NCBI GenBank assembly: GCA_946807835.1
Contig: OX327697.1
Span: forward strand, 7,207,001 to 7,271,000
DNA from: Ailanthus altissimus
Lineage: Eukaryota > Streptophyta > Magnoliopsida > Sapindales > Simaroubaceae
Reading direction: 5' to 3'
DNA: 64,000 nucleotides
The notes under the pieces: model-generated
The model's input: only the letters and a program-made list of their open reading frames with translations
What the model was told of the DNA's origin: nothing
Databases searched by the model: none
Program-made: the position numbers and the translations under genes
In this document: positions 1 through 9,930 of the stretch, piece by piece
How positions within the stretch are numbered: the stretch's first letter is position 1
Layout of the letters: each line of letters starts with the position of its first letter

Positions 1-339
1 GGATCTAGGAAAAAAAATAATTTCAACTCTTTTGCGACTGCTATTTAGAGCAAAAGAGTATACCAATGAAAAATAATAATTTTCAATTTTTTTTTATATA
101 AGCTAATTACAAAAGTATCAAAAGAATTAATATTTTTTGCATATATAAATTATATAAAATATTTAAATAATTAAAATTAATTATATTACAAAATCTTAAA
201 AATAAAGCAACATTAAAATATTTTTCAAAATTCTCTCTATGCAGCACACATAAGTTGACCCATGACTCAAATCTTATCATATTACATCAAATTCTAAATC
301 CTTTCATCTTCTAAAATACCTCTATATACAATCATAAAT
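1..339. other. No gene seen
   Basis: AT-rich DNA with no recognisable coding or structural feature. It lies downstream, on the minus strand, of the sugar-transporter exon fragment that follows and may be intron from the same captured or duplicated gene piece. Confidence 0.4.
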
Positions 340-438
340 TGATACTCTAATATCAACTGCTTCTTGAGCAATATCAGCATTTTTTCCCCTGAGGTTCTCC
401 AAAGTAGTTTCAAATTCCTTTTCTCTACCAATTTTCAA
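340..438 (-). pseudogene. ERD6-like sugar transporter exon fragment
   Basis: Reading the minus strand from a good 3' splice site (TTTTTTGCAG, ending at 439) gives a 30-odd codon stretch that includes GREKEFETTLENLRGKNADI. This matches the cytoplasmic loop after the sixth membrane helix of plant ERD6-like monosaccharide transporters (major facilitator family), where the consensus is close to GREKEFEAALQRLRGKNADIS. Only this loop exon is recognisable and none of the membrane-spanning exons is nearby, so this is an isolated exon and not a working gene. It lies on the same strand as the ankyrin and PRA1 fragments to its right, which suggests one captured-fragment mosaic. The identification rests on remembered family consensus. 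Confidence 0.7.
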
Positions 439-1410
439 CTGCAAAAAATTGTACTTGTTACTTTTTTCACCAAGTTTTATAATAGCCAAAAGATGAAAAG
501 TCCCTAAATTATTTTATCACAAGGACTTACATATATATATATATATATATCAAACAATGTGTTAATTTTGGCTTATTAACCACCTAGAAGATTTAAGAAT
601 GAAAAATAAACTTATAATTTAAAGGTCTAATAATTGATAATAATGAGGTGAGACATTATATATTAGAATATATATAGACTTTACTACTCTGGTAGCAAAA
701 ACTTCACCACCTGGTAGCAAGTGGTAAAAGCATAAATCCTAAAGAATTTTACAATTAGTGAAACCCTTGTAAGTAGCCCTAAAATTCTCCAAAGAAATAC
801 AAAACAGACAAAATATCATCAACCCAAATGCCTAGTGAAGGAAAACATGAAAAAGTTTCACACTGACAGGATCATCTAACAAAATCTATTGGTTTCTCAA
901 CAAACATGACCTAGGAACCTTAAGTTACAATTGCTTATCTGCAACAAAGTCTAGTTCATATTCCCATGAAAACATCTTGATAGGTAAGATGAGTAAAAAT
1001 AAAAAAATGGAGCCATTAGTTAGTGAAGATACAAAAAAATATGATAAATGTCAATCCATTATATGTATGGGAAATTATTTTCCAATATGCCTATGAATTT
1101 TGCTTACTAAATATGGTATAATTTATTCTCATCTCTCAATATGATACTATATAAATTTCTCAACTCTTGCAAGCAATGGGAAAGCAGAAAGAGGAAGGAA
1201 GATAGGAATCTCTCTACGCCGCCTTAAGTATGGAAATAAAGGGCTATTACTAAATAAAATCCACTTTAATTTATGATAGAAAGTCAATTCTAATGCAGCA
1301 AATAGAATTGAACTTTTAGTCGAGTTTAAAATCAACAGCAAATTAAAATTTAATTTAGAAAACCCAAGTACAAAAGAGGATGAGATACAGAAGAAAAGAT
1401 GAGACCAACA
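439..1410. other. No gene; short (AT)n at 531-550
   Basis: Non-coding AT-rich sequence with a perfect 20-bp AT dinucleotide run. A 91-codon minus-strand open frame (1147-1422) overlaps the ankyrin fragment in the wrong frame and shows no family resemblance. Confidence 0.4.
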
Positions 1411-1530
1411 CATGGTAGCCATACATATCAGCAGGCATTGACCAGTGCACTTTCTTGGAGTAAAAGCTCAACAACTTGGATTGCACCACAAACCGCACTC
1501 CAATGCAAGGCAGTCTGCCCATATGATGCA
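1411..1530 (-). pseudogene. Ankyrin-repeat exon fragment (TIP1-like palmitoyltransferase)
   Basis: The minus strand reads [20 protein letters not shown] followed by LQESALVNA. This is a complete ankyrin repeat and closely resembles the N-terminal ankyrin domain of plant TIP1-type DHHC protein S-acyltransferases, which add palmitate to membrane proteins at the Golgi and endomembranes. After a one-base insertion near 1432 the frame resumes as DMYGYHV, which matches the start of the next repeat in TIP1. The DHHC catalytic domain and the other repeats are absent. The fragment is therefore broken and partial. Other plant ankyrin proteins are possible, but the two consecutive matches favour TIP1. 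Confidence 0.7.
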
Positions 1531-2575
1531 TGTTAATTAATGTCCTAATATAGAAGAAACATTAATTAATGTTCTAATCTATTAAAATATTAAAAAAAAA
1601 CCTAATTTCATGTATTAAAATAAAATTAATACAAGAGTGTCATATAATAACTGAAGCAAGGAGTTGTTTGAACAAAAGTCATAAAAATAAAAATTAATAC
1701 AAGTTCAATATCTTTGTGATTTGCTTGTAAATTTTTGTCATACAAGAACAACCAAAATAATTTCATGATAAGGTTGCTACTAATATTTAGAAAAAGAAGT
1801 AGTTTTTATAAATATCTGAAGCAAGGAGTTAGGTTGATACTTAAACTGTTTAACAAGTATCAACCCACTTAAAGCTTATAAACATAATTTATATTCATTT
1901 TTTGGTCATACATATATATGTATTTTTTTTGTGCTTTAATTCACCGGGTAAAACATTTTTCATTTCATCTTATCCAATCCCATTATCAAGTATCAACCCT
2001 CAAAATTAACTTCAATTATTCTCTCTAATATTTAAAATACTTCTTGAGTGATGAAATTTCACTACTAATTAAACTATGTTACTTTCCCAACTGCAATAAT
2101 GAAGTTTGAAGATAAATACTTAAAGCATGCATAATTGACACAAAGCATATAGAGTCAAAATAATGCCAAGATTATCATATGTGGAACTAAAGTTGACATA
2201 TGTGGCTCCCGCAGCCATTAGGAACTAACGTGCAAAGATTATCATCTCAGCAATAAAAAATGGAGAAAGACTCTGAAACATGAGACAGAAACAAACCTCT
2301 AAAGCATACTTTTGTAATGCAGACTCATAAACTAAATTTAATCAATTTCTTTAAGTGAATTTTGGATCCCATTGATTGCTCAACAAACTTGTAAGCCAAC
2401 ATCCTGCACAAATCAAGTTACAACAGTACAAGAAAAATCAACATGCATATAAGCATGATTGAAATTGAGTATGCACAGAGAAATAAAGGGGAAGGAACTC
2501 TTAGAAAGTGTTTCTATATGAATTCATGTGAGTTTAAAATGAAAAATAAATAAAATACACAAAGATTAAGACTAA
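1531..2575. other. No gene seen
   Basis: AT-rich, non-coding. It probably represents intron or spacer of the gene-fragment mosaic. Nothing else could be recognised. Confidence 0.4.
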
Positions 2576-2647
2576 CAATGCATCCATGAATAGACTTCCT
2601 CTTGTGCTCTCCATTGCGTCTTCCATATCCTTTGAAGTAGGGGATTC
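2576..2647 (-). other. Exon-like minus-strand segment, unidentified
   Basis: An acceptor-like AACAG (ending at 2648) is followed on the minus strand by an open, less AT-rich stretch reading ESPTSKDMEDAMESTRGSLF and then MDA. Its composition stands out from the flanks and its strand is the same as the neighbouring gene fragments, which suggests a captured exon. I do not recognise the protein. It could equally be a chance open frame. Confidence 0.3.
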
Positions 2648-2801
2648 CTGTTCAAATTAAGAATCATATCAATCCTTAATGAAATTCCACATTTCAAAAT
2701 AGATAATGTTGAGAAATCTTTCATGCAAAAATGACTCCTTTTAACACCAAAGCTGAATGATAAAACTTGTTGACCTTAGATCACACTAGCAAACATAAAT
2801 C

Positions 2802-3209
2802 TGTTGAAAATGAAACACTCACACAAACAACTTTTATTTAAACTCAAACAAATATTATAAGAGCACTCTCACTCAAAAACAAGATACTACAACTCACTCT
2901 TTATTAGAGTTTGCTTCTTTACTCACTTAGAAGCTCTTAATTTTTCTTGATGCCTAAACTAAAATGGAGAGAGGTATTTATACTACTTAAGAACAATCCT
3001 ACACCACACAAATAAACTAATCCAAAATTACAATAACCATACACCTCATTATTCTCCATCCTTCCAAATTATTCACATGCTTAATTACCACACCCTAGAA
3101 GATTCTAGGTAGAAAGTTAGTAGTTTTGGACCTTGATTATGGACTTGGACTCCAATTTGATTGATTTTGGGTTTAAGCTCCCATAATGGATCAAGTTTAT
3201 GATCCAACA
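2802..3209 (-). repeat. 3' LTR of the copia element at 2802-8110
   Basis: 408 bp, aligned end to end with 7703-8110. It is preceded on the left by the TSD copy AAATC. Many of the differences from the other LTR lie in the last 130 bp and are G here versus A there. Confidence 0.96.
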
Positions 3210-3970
3210 CCCCCCCTTAAACTTGATCTTGTGACCCCTAGTAAGTTTCTTAATCTTATGAAGTCTTCGTTTGTCAGTGGTTTGGTAAAAATATCGGCAA
3301 CTTGATCTTGTGACTTCACATATTCAACTTGCACATCCTTTCTTGCAACACACTCTCTTATATAGTGGTAGCGAATATGGACGTGTTTGCTTCGATCATG
3401 GAATACCGGATTCTTGGCTAAGGCAGTGGCTGACTTGTTGTCGACACAAACCTTGGTAGGCTCTTCTTGTATCAAGTCTATCTCATTCAATAGATTTCTA
3501 AGCCAAATTGCATGACAAACGCATGAGGTAGCAGCAACATATTCCGCTTCACAAGTGGACAATGTGACAATCGGTTGTTTCTTTGACATTCATGTGAAAG
3601 CAGTATCTCCCATGAAAAATACGAATCCAGTAGTGCTCCTTCGATTATCTATGTCTCCACCCTAATCACTATCGCTATATCCAACAAGCTTGTAATCATT
3701 AGAAACTGAATAGAATAAGCCAAAGTCAATTGTACCTTTCAGATAGCGAAGAATTCTCTTTGCGGCTTTAAAATGGGTGGTTGTTGGAGATTCCATGTAG
3801 CGACTGACCAATCCAACTGCGTGAAGAATATCGGGCCTCGTGCAAGTTAGATAGCGTAGACTTTCTACCAAACTTTTGAAGAATGTTGGATCTACACTTT
3901 TGCCTTCTTCATGTTTGGACATCTTGATTCCGTATTCTGTCGGTGTGCTTATCAGCTTACAATTCTCCAT
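3197..3970 (-). pseudogene. Copia RNase H region
   Basis: C-terminal part of the polyprotein. The N-terminal portion has the connection motif SLRYLTCTRPDI and RILRYLKGT, then GYSDSD. A stop (TAG where copia elements have Trp) follows at about 3663, and the frame then continues through STCEAEYVAA and KHVHIRYHYIREC to ADIFTKPL, all hallmarks of copia RNase H. The enzyme would degrade the RNA strand of the RNA-DNA hybrid during replication. The single nonsense codon splits an otherwise well-preserved domain, and the frame ends a few bases inside the 3' LTR. Confidence 0.9.
3210..3222 (-). other. Polypurine tract
   Basis: A run of cytosines on the plus strand gives AAGGGGGGG on the minus strand, directly before the 3' LTR. 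This is the expected plus-strand DNA primer of reverse transcription. It is also coding: the polyprotein frame reads through it (LRGGVGS) and ends at 3197-3199 inside the LTR. Confidence 0.85.
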
Positions 3971-3981
3971 CTTGAACTTCT

Positions 3982-4740
3982 TCAGGATCTCCTTTGCATA
4001 GCTTTCTTGTGAAATGAAATTCCATCCTTTTGTTGCTTAACTTCAATGCCAAGGTAGTACGCCATGAGCCCTATGTCTGCCATCTCGAATTCTTTCGTCA
4101 TCACTTCCTTGAATTCATTGAACATGTTTGGGTTGCTTCCAGTGAAGATCAAATCGTCCACGTAGAGGCACACAATCAAAATATCTTCATCTTTGATCTT
4201 GATATATAGAGCGTGCTCGTAGGGAGATTTTTTAAAGCCATTCTCTTGGACGTACTTGTCGATTCGGCTATTCCATGCCCTTGGTGCTTGTTTTAGCCCA
4301 TAAAGAGCCTTCTTCAACTTCAACACCTTGTCTTCGTGGCCTTTGACTTCGTAGCCTGATGGTTGCTGAATGTAGACTTCCTCTTCAAGAACTCCATTTA
4401 GGAAGGCAGACTTTACATCCATTTGCTGTATCTTCCACTTGTTTTGAGCTGCCAAAGAAATGATTAGTCTAATAGTCTCCAATCGAGCAACAGGAGCAAA
4501 TACCTCATCATAGTCAATTCCAGCCTTTTGACTATAGCCTTTAGCAACTAGCCTCGCCTTGTGCCTTTCAATCTCTCCTTTGGCGTTTTGCTTTGTTTTG
4601 TACACCCATTTGACACCTATCGCCTTATGTCCTTTGGGAAGAGAGATGAGTTCCCATGTGTCATTCTTCTCGATGGCCTTAATTTCTTCGTCCATCACAT
4701 CTCTCCACTTCTTCTCTCGTACTGCTTCTTGAAAGCTCAC
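3982..4740 (-). pseudogene. Copia reverse transcriptase
   Basis: A 252-codon open frame covering nearly the whole RT domain: WVYKTK, KARLVAKGYSQ, DYDEVFAPVARL, QMDVKSAFLNG, LKKALYGLKQAPRAW, and the catalytic YVDDL. The catalytic aspartates are present. The frame is lost after GISFHKK: the conserved motif resumes in another frame, which is explained by loss of one T in a short T run near 4015. The region between this domain and integrase (about 4750-5010) contains further stops. Confidence 0.92.
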
Positions 4741-5016
4741 TGGTTCACAATCGACAAACAGACAAAATAATGTAAGATTATCTTGTCGTTCAGTTACCTC
4801 ATAGAGATCTCTAAGGCTTCTTGTACGTTACACAACTCTTTCACTTTAACTCCCACTTGACGATGACGAAGGTCATGAGTCTCTTTGAGTGGTTAATGTT
4901 GGTGAAGTGGGTGGAGTTTCAAGTTCTTGTTGAGGTCCTAGTTGCTCCCTCATTGTCTACTCATCTTCTTCAAACTGAGGAAAGAAATTGAAGTCACCTG
5001 CATGAGAGTTAAAATC

Positions 5017-5760
5017 CTATTCTTCTTCTTCGTTGAAGACCACATCTCGACTAATCACAATCTTCTTATTGTCTGGATTGTACAACTTGTAGCCCTTCGA
5101 ATTAGCATCATAGCCGATGAAGATAAAACTCTCACTTTTATCATCAAGCTTTGTTCTTCTCTCGTCCGGTACATGAACATAGGCTATACTTCCAAAGATT
5201 CTCAGGTGGGAAATGCCAGGCTTTCTTCCACTCCATGCCTCTTGCGGTGTCTTTCCCCATACACTTCTTGTTAGAGATCGGTTTGACAAGTAGACTGCAC
5301 ACGCTACTACTTCCGCCCAAAATTCCTTGGGTAGTTTCTTGCTTTTAAGCATGCTTCGTGCCATGTCGAGGATTGTTCTGTTCTTTCTTTCTGCCACGCC
5401 ATTTTGTTGGGGGGATCTAGGAACTGTCATTGGTCGACGAATTCTATTTGCTTCACAGAACTCTTGAAACTCCCTGGAAGTAAATTCTCCACCTCGGTCG
5501 AATCTCATGGCTTTGATCTTTCTACCGCTTTCTCTCTCCACTGCTGCTTTGAACTTCTTGAAGACTTCAAAAACTTCTGACTTCTGTTTCAAGAAATATA
5601 CCCAGGTTTTTCTTGAAAAATCATCAATGAAGAGAAGAAAATAGTTACTGTTACCGAGAGAACTTGGCTTGATCGGTCCACACACATCGGTATGGATGAG
5701 CTCGAGTGGTTTCTTGGCTCTTGTCTTTGACTCCTTTGGAAAGCTTTTCCTGAATTGTTT
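5017..5760 (-). pseudogene. Copia integrase
   Basis: The minus strand has the integrase core with the three acidic residues: Asp in HTDVCGPI, Asp in FDRGGEF, and Glu in NGVAERKNRT. The C-terminal part contains FGSIAYVHVP and SKGYKLYNPD. The core is open for 222 codons. A TAA at 5776-5778 separates it from the zinc-finger/protease segment upstream, so the polyprotein could not be made intact. The enzyme would insert the cDNA into the chromosome. Confidence 0.92.
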
Positions 5761-5775
5761 CCCGACTAGACACCC

Positions 5776-6573
5776 TTAATAAAGCTGGTCAGGATGGTTG
5801 ATGCAAGGTAGTCCCTTCACCATCTCCTTCTTAGATAGCAGCTCTAGACCTCCAAAATTGAGATGCCCAAATCGAAGATGCCAAAGCCATGATGCATCTT
5901 TGTAGCAAGCTTTCAGGCACTTTGCAACATCGTTTTGTATGTTGATCAAGAACATTCTATTCTTTGACATCGGCACTTTAGCAATGAAGTTATTCTTATC
6001 ATCTTTTATAGAAAGATTATAATCCTTCATATGAATATCATAACCTTTCTCTAACAGTTGCCCTAAACTCAAGATGTTACTTTTCATATTGGGCACATAG
6101 TAGACATTGGAAATAAACTGATGTCTCCCATCTTTCAAACGGATAAGGATGTTACCTCTCCCTTTCACTGCTATTGTGGAATCATCTCTAAACGAAACAT
6201 TTCTGCTTACTGACTCATCTAGCTCCATGAACATGTCTTTCCTTCCACACATGTGATTGCTTGCACCACTGTCAAGATACCAGAAATTTGCTTGGCCACC
6301 ATCAGTTTCCTTTCGTGCTAGAAGAAGAGTTTCTTTGCCATCTGTCTTCTCCTCTATATAGTTGGCCTTCTGCTCAATTTTGTTGTTGGGAGCTCTACAT
6401 TCTGAAGCATAATGCCCAAACTTCTGACAATTATAACATCGAACTTGAGATTTTTCATACCTTGAGTTCGGATTAATTCTTCCATGGCCTCGTGTTGAGC
6501 TTTCTCCTTTCTCATAGTTGTTGGAATTGTTGTTATTGTAATTCCAGCCTCGTCCATGACCGCGACTTCCACC
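5776..6573 (-). pseudogene. Copia zinc knuckle and protease
   Basis: In the gag frame, downstream of the first stop. It has a CCHC knuckle [14 protein letters not shown] (about 6398-6440) for RNA binding, then the aspartic protease signature LDSGASNH, where Asp is catalytic, followed by [14 protein letters not shown] and the WHLRFGHLN pre-integrase motif. The protease motif is intact. The segment is closed by the TAA at 5776-5778 just after a QLY motif normally followed by the integrase zinc finger. Confidence 0.9.
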
Positions 6574-7311
6574 TCATCCACGGCCTCTACCTCTGCCTCG
6601 ACCACGTTGGTTTCTATCATTGCTTTGGCTTTCATGCATATCCTTGAGTTGTAGCTTGAGGAGTTGCTCAGTAAACCCATGCTTCTTCTTATGCTTCTCT
6701 TCGTATGCTTGCAATGATCCTTGAAGTTGCTCGATCGTCATTTCTTCCAAATCTTTAGTTTCTTCAATCGTCATGACGATGTGCTCAAATTTGGGATCCA
6801 ACGAACGGAGTATCTTCTCTATTATCCTCACATCTTCTAACTTTTCACCATTTCTTTTTAATTGATTAGAAACAGCTACTACTCTTGAGAAATAATCCGA
6901 AATAGACTCAGATACTTTCATGTGTAAGGATTCGAATTCACCTCTTAATGTTTGGAGACGGACCTTCTTCACTTGCTCAAATTCTTTGTAAGAGGTTTGC
7001 AGCTTCTCCCACGCTTCCTTGCTAGAGCTTGCACTCGAAATCTTTTCAAAGCCATCATTATCTAATGCTTGATAGATGAGATAGAGAGCCTTCTTGTCTC
7101 TCTTTCTTGAATCCTTCAAAGTTGTTTTTTGATCTGGTGTAAGAGCAGCAAAAGCAGCATCATCCGCAGGCTCGTTATAGCCTTTCTCTATGATATCCCA
7201 CACATCTTGTGATCCAAGAAGGGCCTTCATTTTGATACTCCAGTTGTCGTAGTTGTTGTTGTTGAGTGTCGGAACTTGGAATGGTGCCATACCATTTGCC
7301 ATATCTCTCAA
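6574..7311 (-). pseudogene. Copia gag capsid region
   Basis: A 245-codon open frame starting at an ATG at 7311. It has the plant copia gag fold: [13 protein letters not shown] near the start, [13 protein letters not shown] motif ([13 protein letters not shown]), and [14 protein letters not shown], ending in an Arg-Gly repeat. The frame stops at a TGA that replaces a CGA Arg codon within the RG repeat (6574-6576), a C-to-T change typical of methylated cytosine decay. Past the stop the same frame continues into the zinc knuckle. Confidence 0.92.
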
Positions 7312-7687
7312 TATAATGAGAATTTACAAAATTCGATTGCACGGATGAATCCGGAAAGCCGAAAAATCTTGGGAGGGACCTAGTCAAAATTTTTAATTTT
7401 TCGGCCAACGGTCAAAGTCAACCCTAACCTGGTCAACGGTCAATGATTTTGACGGCTCAGTCAACTCGCTTGGACGGCTCGGTCAACGGGCTCGGTCAAC
7501 TCGGCTTTGCGGCTCGGTCAATGCTCCAACTCGGCTTAACTCGATGAGTCAACTCGATTTTCTGGCAACAGTCATTCGGCGGCGCGTGGAGGCGCGTCCG
7601 AACTCAGATTGGGGAGATTTTGGTGGCGTCGGATTCCTCTCGTCGAGACCTTCGATTTGATATGCAATAGTGTATACTTTCCAACTT

Positions 7688-7699
7688 GCTCTGATACCA
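7688..7699 (-). other. Primer-binding site (tRNA-iMet)
   Basis: The minus strand reads TGGTATCAGAGC immediately inside the 5' LTR, complementary to the 3' end of initiator methionine tRNA, as in most plant copia elements. Confidence 0.93.
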
Positions 7700-7702
7700 C
7701 TT

Positions 7703-8110
7703 TGTTGGAAATGAAACACTCACACAAACAACTTTTATTTAAACTCAAACAAATATTACAAGAGCACTCTCACCCAAAAATAAGATACTACAACTCACTC
7801 TTTATTAGAGTTTGCTTCTTCACTCACTTAGAAGCTCTTAATTTTTCTTGATGCCTAAACTAAAATGGAGAGGGGTATTTATACTACTTAAGAACAATCC
7901 TACACCACACAAATAAACTAATCCAAAATTACAATAACCATACACCTCATTCTTCTCCATCCTTTCAAATTATTCACATACTTAATTACCACACCCTAAA
8001 AGATTTTAGGTAGAAGGTTAACAATTTTAGACCTTGATTATGAACTTAGACTCCAATTTGATTGATTTTGAATTTAGACTCCCATAATCAATCAAATTTA
8101 TGATCCAACA
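7703..8110 (-). repeat. 5' LTR of the copia element at 2802-8110
   Basis: 408 bp with TG/CA ends, followed by TSD copy AAATC at 8111-8115. Relative to the other LTR it carries an excess of G-to-A changes (plus-strand reading) concentrated at its right end. Confidence 0.96.
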
Positions 8111-8133
8111 AAATCAAGCCTCTATCATTGCAA

Positions 8134-8238
8134 TCATTTAGACAAATCCGCTATGGGAGTTTGTACATATGCAGTAGCAGAATGAACAGAAGCTCTCCTC
8201 TCCATACCTGACTGTGCAGCTTTCTCCCTTTCTATTTC
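8134..8238 (-). other. Exon-like minus-strand segment, unidentified
   Basis: After an acceptor-like TTGATAG (ending at 8239) the minus strand is open for 34 codons: EIEREKAAQSGMERRASVHS, then ATAYVQTPIADLSK and TGA at 8134-8136. Composition is richer than its surroundings and it matches the strand of the other fragments. I do not recognise the protein. The copia element separates it from the similar segment at 2576-2647, so both could belong to one source gene. Confidence 0.35.
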
Positions 8239-8411
8239 CTATCAAAAATCAAAATCACTTTACTAAATTTGAATAACATTAACCTTACAAAAAAACTTAA
8301 CTCCTAAAGTATAGGACTTCAAAATAAAATTAAGAAAAGAGCTATCAGTAATTAAATGTTATTAAAAGTTACAAAGCACAAAATCCATGTCGATCCGACC
8401 TTGTAAGAGTT

Positions 8412-8841
8412 TCAGACATGTGCAGCAACGGTCGAGACCGTGACAGCTACATAGGAAAGAGAGGAATCCAGAGTTAATAGGCTTTGTTCGTCCAAGAATA
8501 GATCTTTTGGAACCTTAAACATGCCGTGAGCGCACACAATGGCGACTTCGACCATCAGTGCCGAGATGAGTAGTGATCCGGTGCTGGTCAAAAAAAGGAT
8601 GACCATTGTCAACACAGGCCGAGCATATCGCTGTGGAAGAACGTGCAACCGAGGAGGACTAAGGGTTGATCAAACGACCAAAAGAGGTAGAGGAAGATCC
8701 ACGCTCCTAGAAGGCAAAGGAGGACAAGGAGAGAGAAAGGATGGGAGAGGAGAAGATAGCGATGAGAGTTACGTAATTGACCTTAAAGCAGGAGAGATTA
8801 TTGCGGATTTGGGAGTAAGCCTCGATGAGGGAATATCATAA
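8412..8841 (-). pseudogene. PRA1-family (prenylated Rab acceptor) fragment
   Basis: The minus strand begins near EAYSQIRNNLSCFKVNYVTL, the conserved cytosolic-to-membrane entry of plant PRA1 proteins. After indels and a stop near 8713 it continues through a hydrophobic stretch (LFLTSTGSLLISALM) to AHGMFKVPKDLFLDEQ and a terminal VAVTVSTVAAHV, which is the PRA1 C-terminus. PRA1 proteins are small four-helix membrane proteins that act on Rab GTPases in Golgi and ER vesicle traffic. About 430 bp, lacking the N-terminus and frameshifted in the middle. The plus-strand 100-codon ORF over the same bases (8539-8841) is a shadow. It is part of the fragment mosaic ending at the CACTA terminus. Confidence 0.8.
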
Positions 8842-8984
8842 AATATTTAAGTTAATGTCACTGGGAAAAGTAATATTTATTGATAGAGTTATAGCAGAAT
8901 TGATAAATAGATTTATTGATAGATAATGAAGTAAATTCAGAAAACCGCAACGACGAGCTAATGAAACATAAATTCATTTGTCTA

Positions 8985-9050
8985 ATGTTATTTGTGACGG
9001 CTGGTTCAACTGTCGTACATGGGTCACAATTAACCCCTTTTCTTGTAGTG
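8985..9050 (+). mobile_element. CACTA (En/Spm) transposon terminus
   Basis: The segment ends with TTTTCTTGTAGTG (9038-9050). Read outward-in on the minus strand this is CACTACAAGAAAA, the diagnostic terminal inverted repeat of plant CACTA DNA transposons. Just inside it are CG-containing words (GTGACGG, ACTGTCGTAC) of the kind found in CACTA subterminal regions. The adjacent three bases are GAC, the possible target duplication. No matching opposite end was found in 1-9037, so the element would extend left beyond the window or has lost its other end. Confidence 0.6.
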
Positions 9051-9089
9051 GACATAAATAAAATTTTATACAATTTTTTTATATGATTT

Positions 9090-9420
9090 ATTTAGTGAAT
9101 TTTAATTTTAATAGTCTTTTAACTTGTTTAGTTTATAAATTTTAATTAATTTGATGCTTAAATTATCATTTTATTTGTTTGGATAAATTTTAATTTAATA
9201 TTTTTTTAACTTATTTAATTCATAAAAATTTAGTTAATCCGATGTTTAAAATTAATAGATATTTTAATTATTTACATGAACTTTAATTATTAATAATTTT
9301 TTAAACTTATTTTGTTCATTGACTTTAATTAATTTAGTGTTTAAAGTTTATATATGCTTTTTTTTAATTTTTTTTCATGAATTTTACCTTTTATATATAT
9401 AGTTTTAGTCTTTTAAAAAA
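9090..9420. repeat. Degenerate AT-rich tandem repeat
   Basis: Three to four loosely related units of roughly 75-100 bp, each with words like GAATTTTAAT, TTTTTAACTT and TTAATTTGATG. Too diverged to define a precise period by eye. Confidence 0.4.
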
Positions 9421-9930
9421 TATTTAGGAGATCAAACCAAACTAAACAGAATCAATTTGGTATGAATTCGTTCTCATAAATTATTTGGTATGGTTTGGTT
9501 CTAAAAATAAAAATTCTAAATTTTTTTGATTTGATTCAATTCTAAAAGATGCCAATAAATCATACTGTGCCCACCTCTAACATCGAATGTCCACTATTAA
9601 AAAATAATTACAATATTATTCACTCCCTTTCTTTATTTCTTTTTTTACCATTCATCTTTGTTTACATCTTTGGTCTCAATTTGCTTTAATGCACATTGTT
9701 GTAATGGTAGCAAATTCTTTTTCTCTTTCTGGGAAAAAAAAATCTCTCTAGATTTTAGGTTGTTTTGTAGATTCGTTTCTCTTCCTTATGTTTTTTGTTC
9801 TCCCCCAATCATACTTCATATTTTTGGGTTGTTGATAATAAAATCGTAACATATTTTTCTTAGCTCTTTCCAATTGTTAATAATTTTATTTTTTTATTTT
9901 CTAGCCTTGGCCAAAAATAAAATTTTATGG
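9421..9930. other. No gene seen
   Basis: AT-rich flank of the solo LTR. The short plus-strand open frame at 9658-9849 has low-complexity hydrophobic content and no support. Confidence 0.4.

Larger units (their letters stand above)
2802..8110 (-). mobile_element. Ty1/copia LTR retrotransposon (minus strand)
   Basis: A structurally complete 5309-bp element. It has two 408-bp LTRs beginning TGTTG and ending CCAACA, a primer-binding site complementary to initiator tRNA-Met, a purine tract, and a target-site duplication AAATC (2797-2801 and 8111-8115). On the minus strand the polyprotein runs gag, zinc knuckle, protease, integrase, reverse transcriptase, RNase H, which is the copia order. It is dead: there are in-frame stops at 6574-6576 and 5776-5778, further stops around 4890-5010, a one-base deletion near 4015, and a TAG in RNase H near 3663. 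The LTRs differ at about 25 sites (around 6%). It inserted into the gene-fragment region that continues on both sides. Confidence 0.97.

Noticed and set aside
4561..5348. Plus-strand ORFs of 65-110 codons
   Set aside because: Antisense shadows of copia RT and integrase, which are well supported on the minus strand.
8539..8841. 100-codon plus-strand ORF
   Set aside because: It is the antisense of the PRA1 fragment. Composition is Arg/Gly-rich because of the opposite strand and it has no family resemblance.
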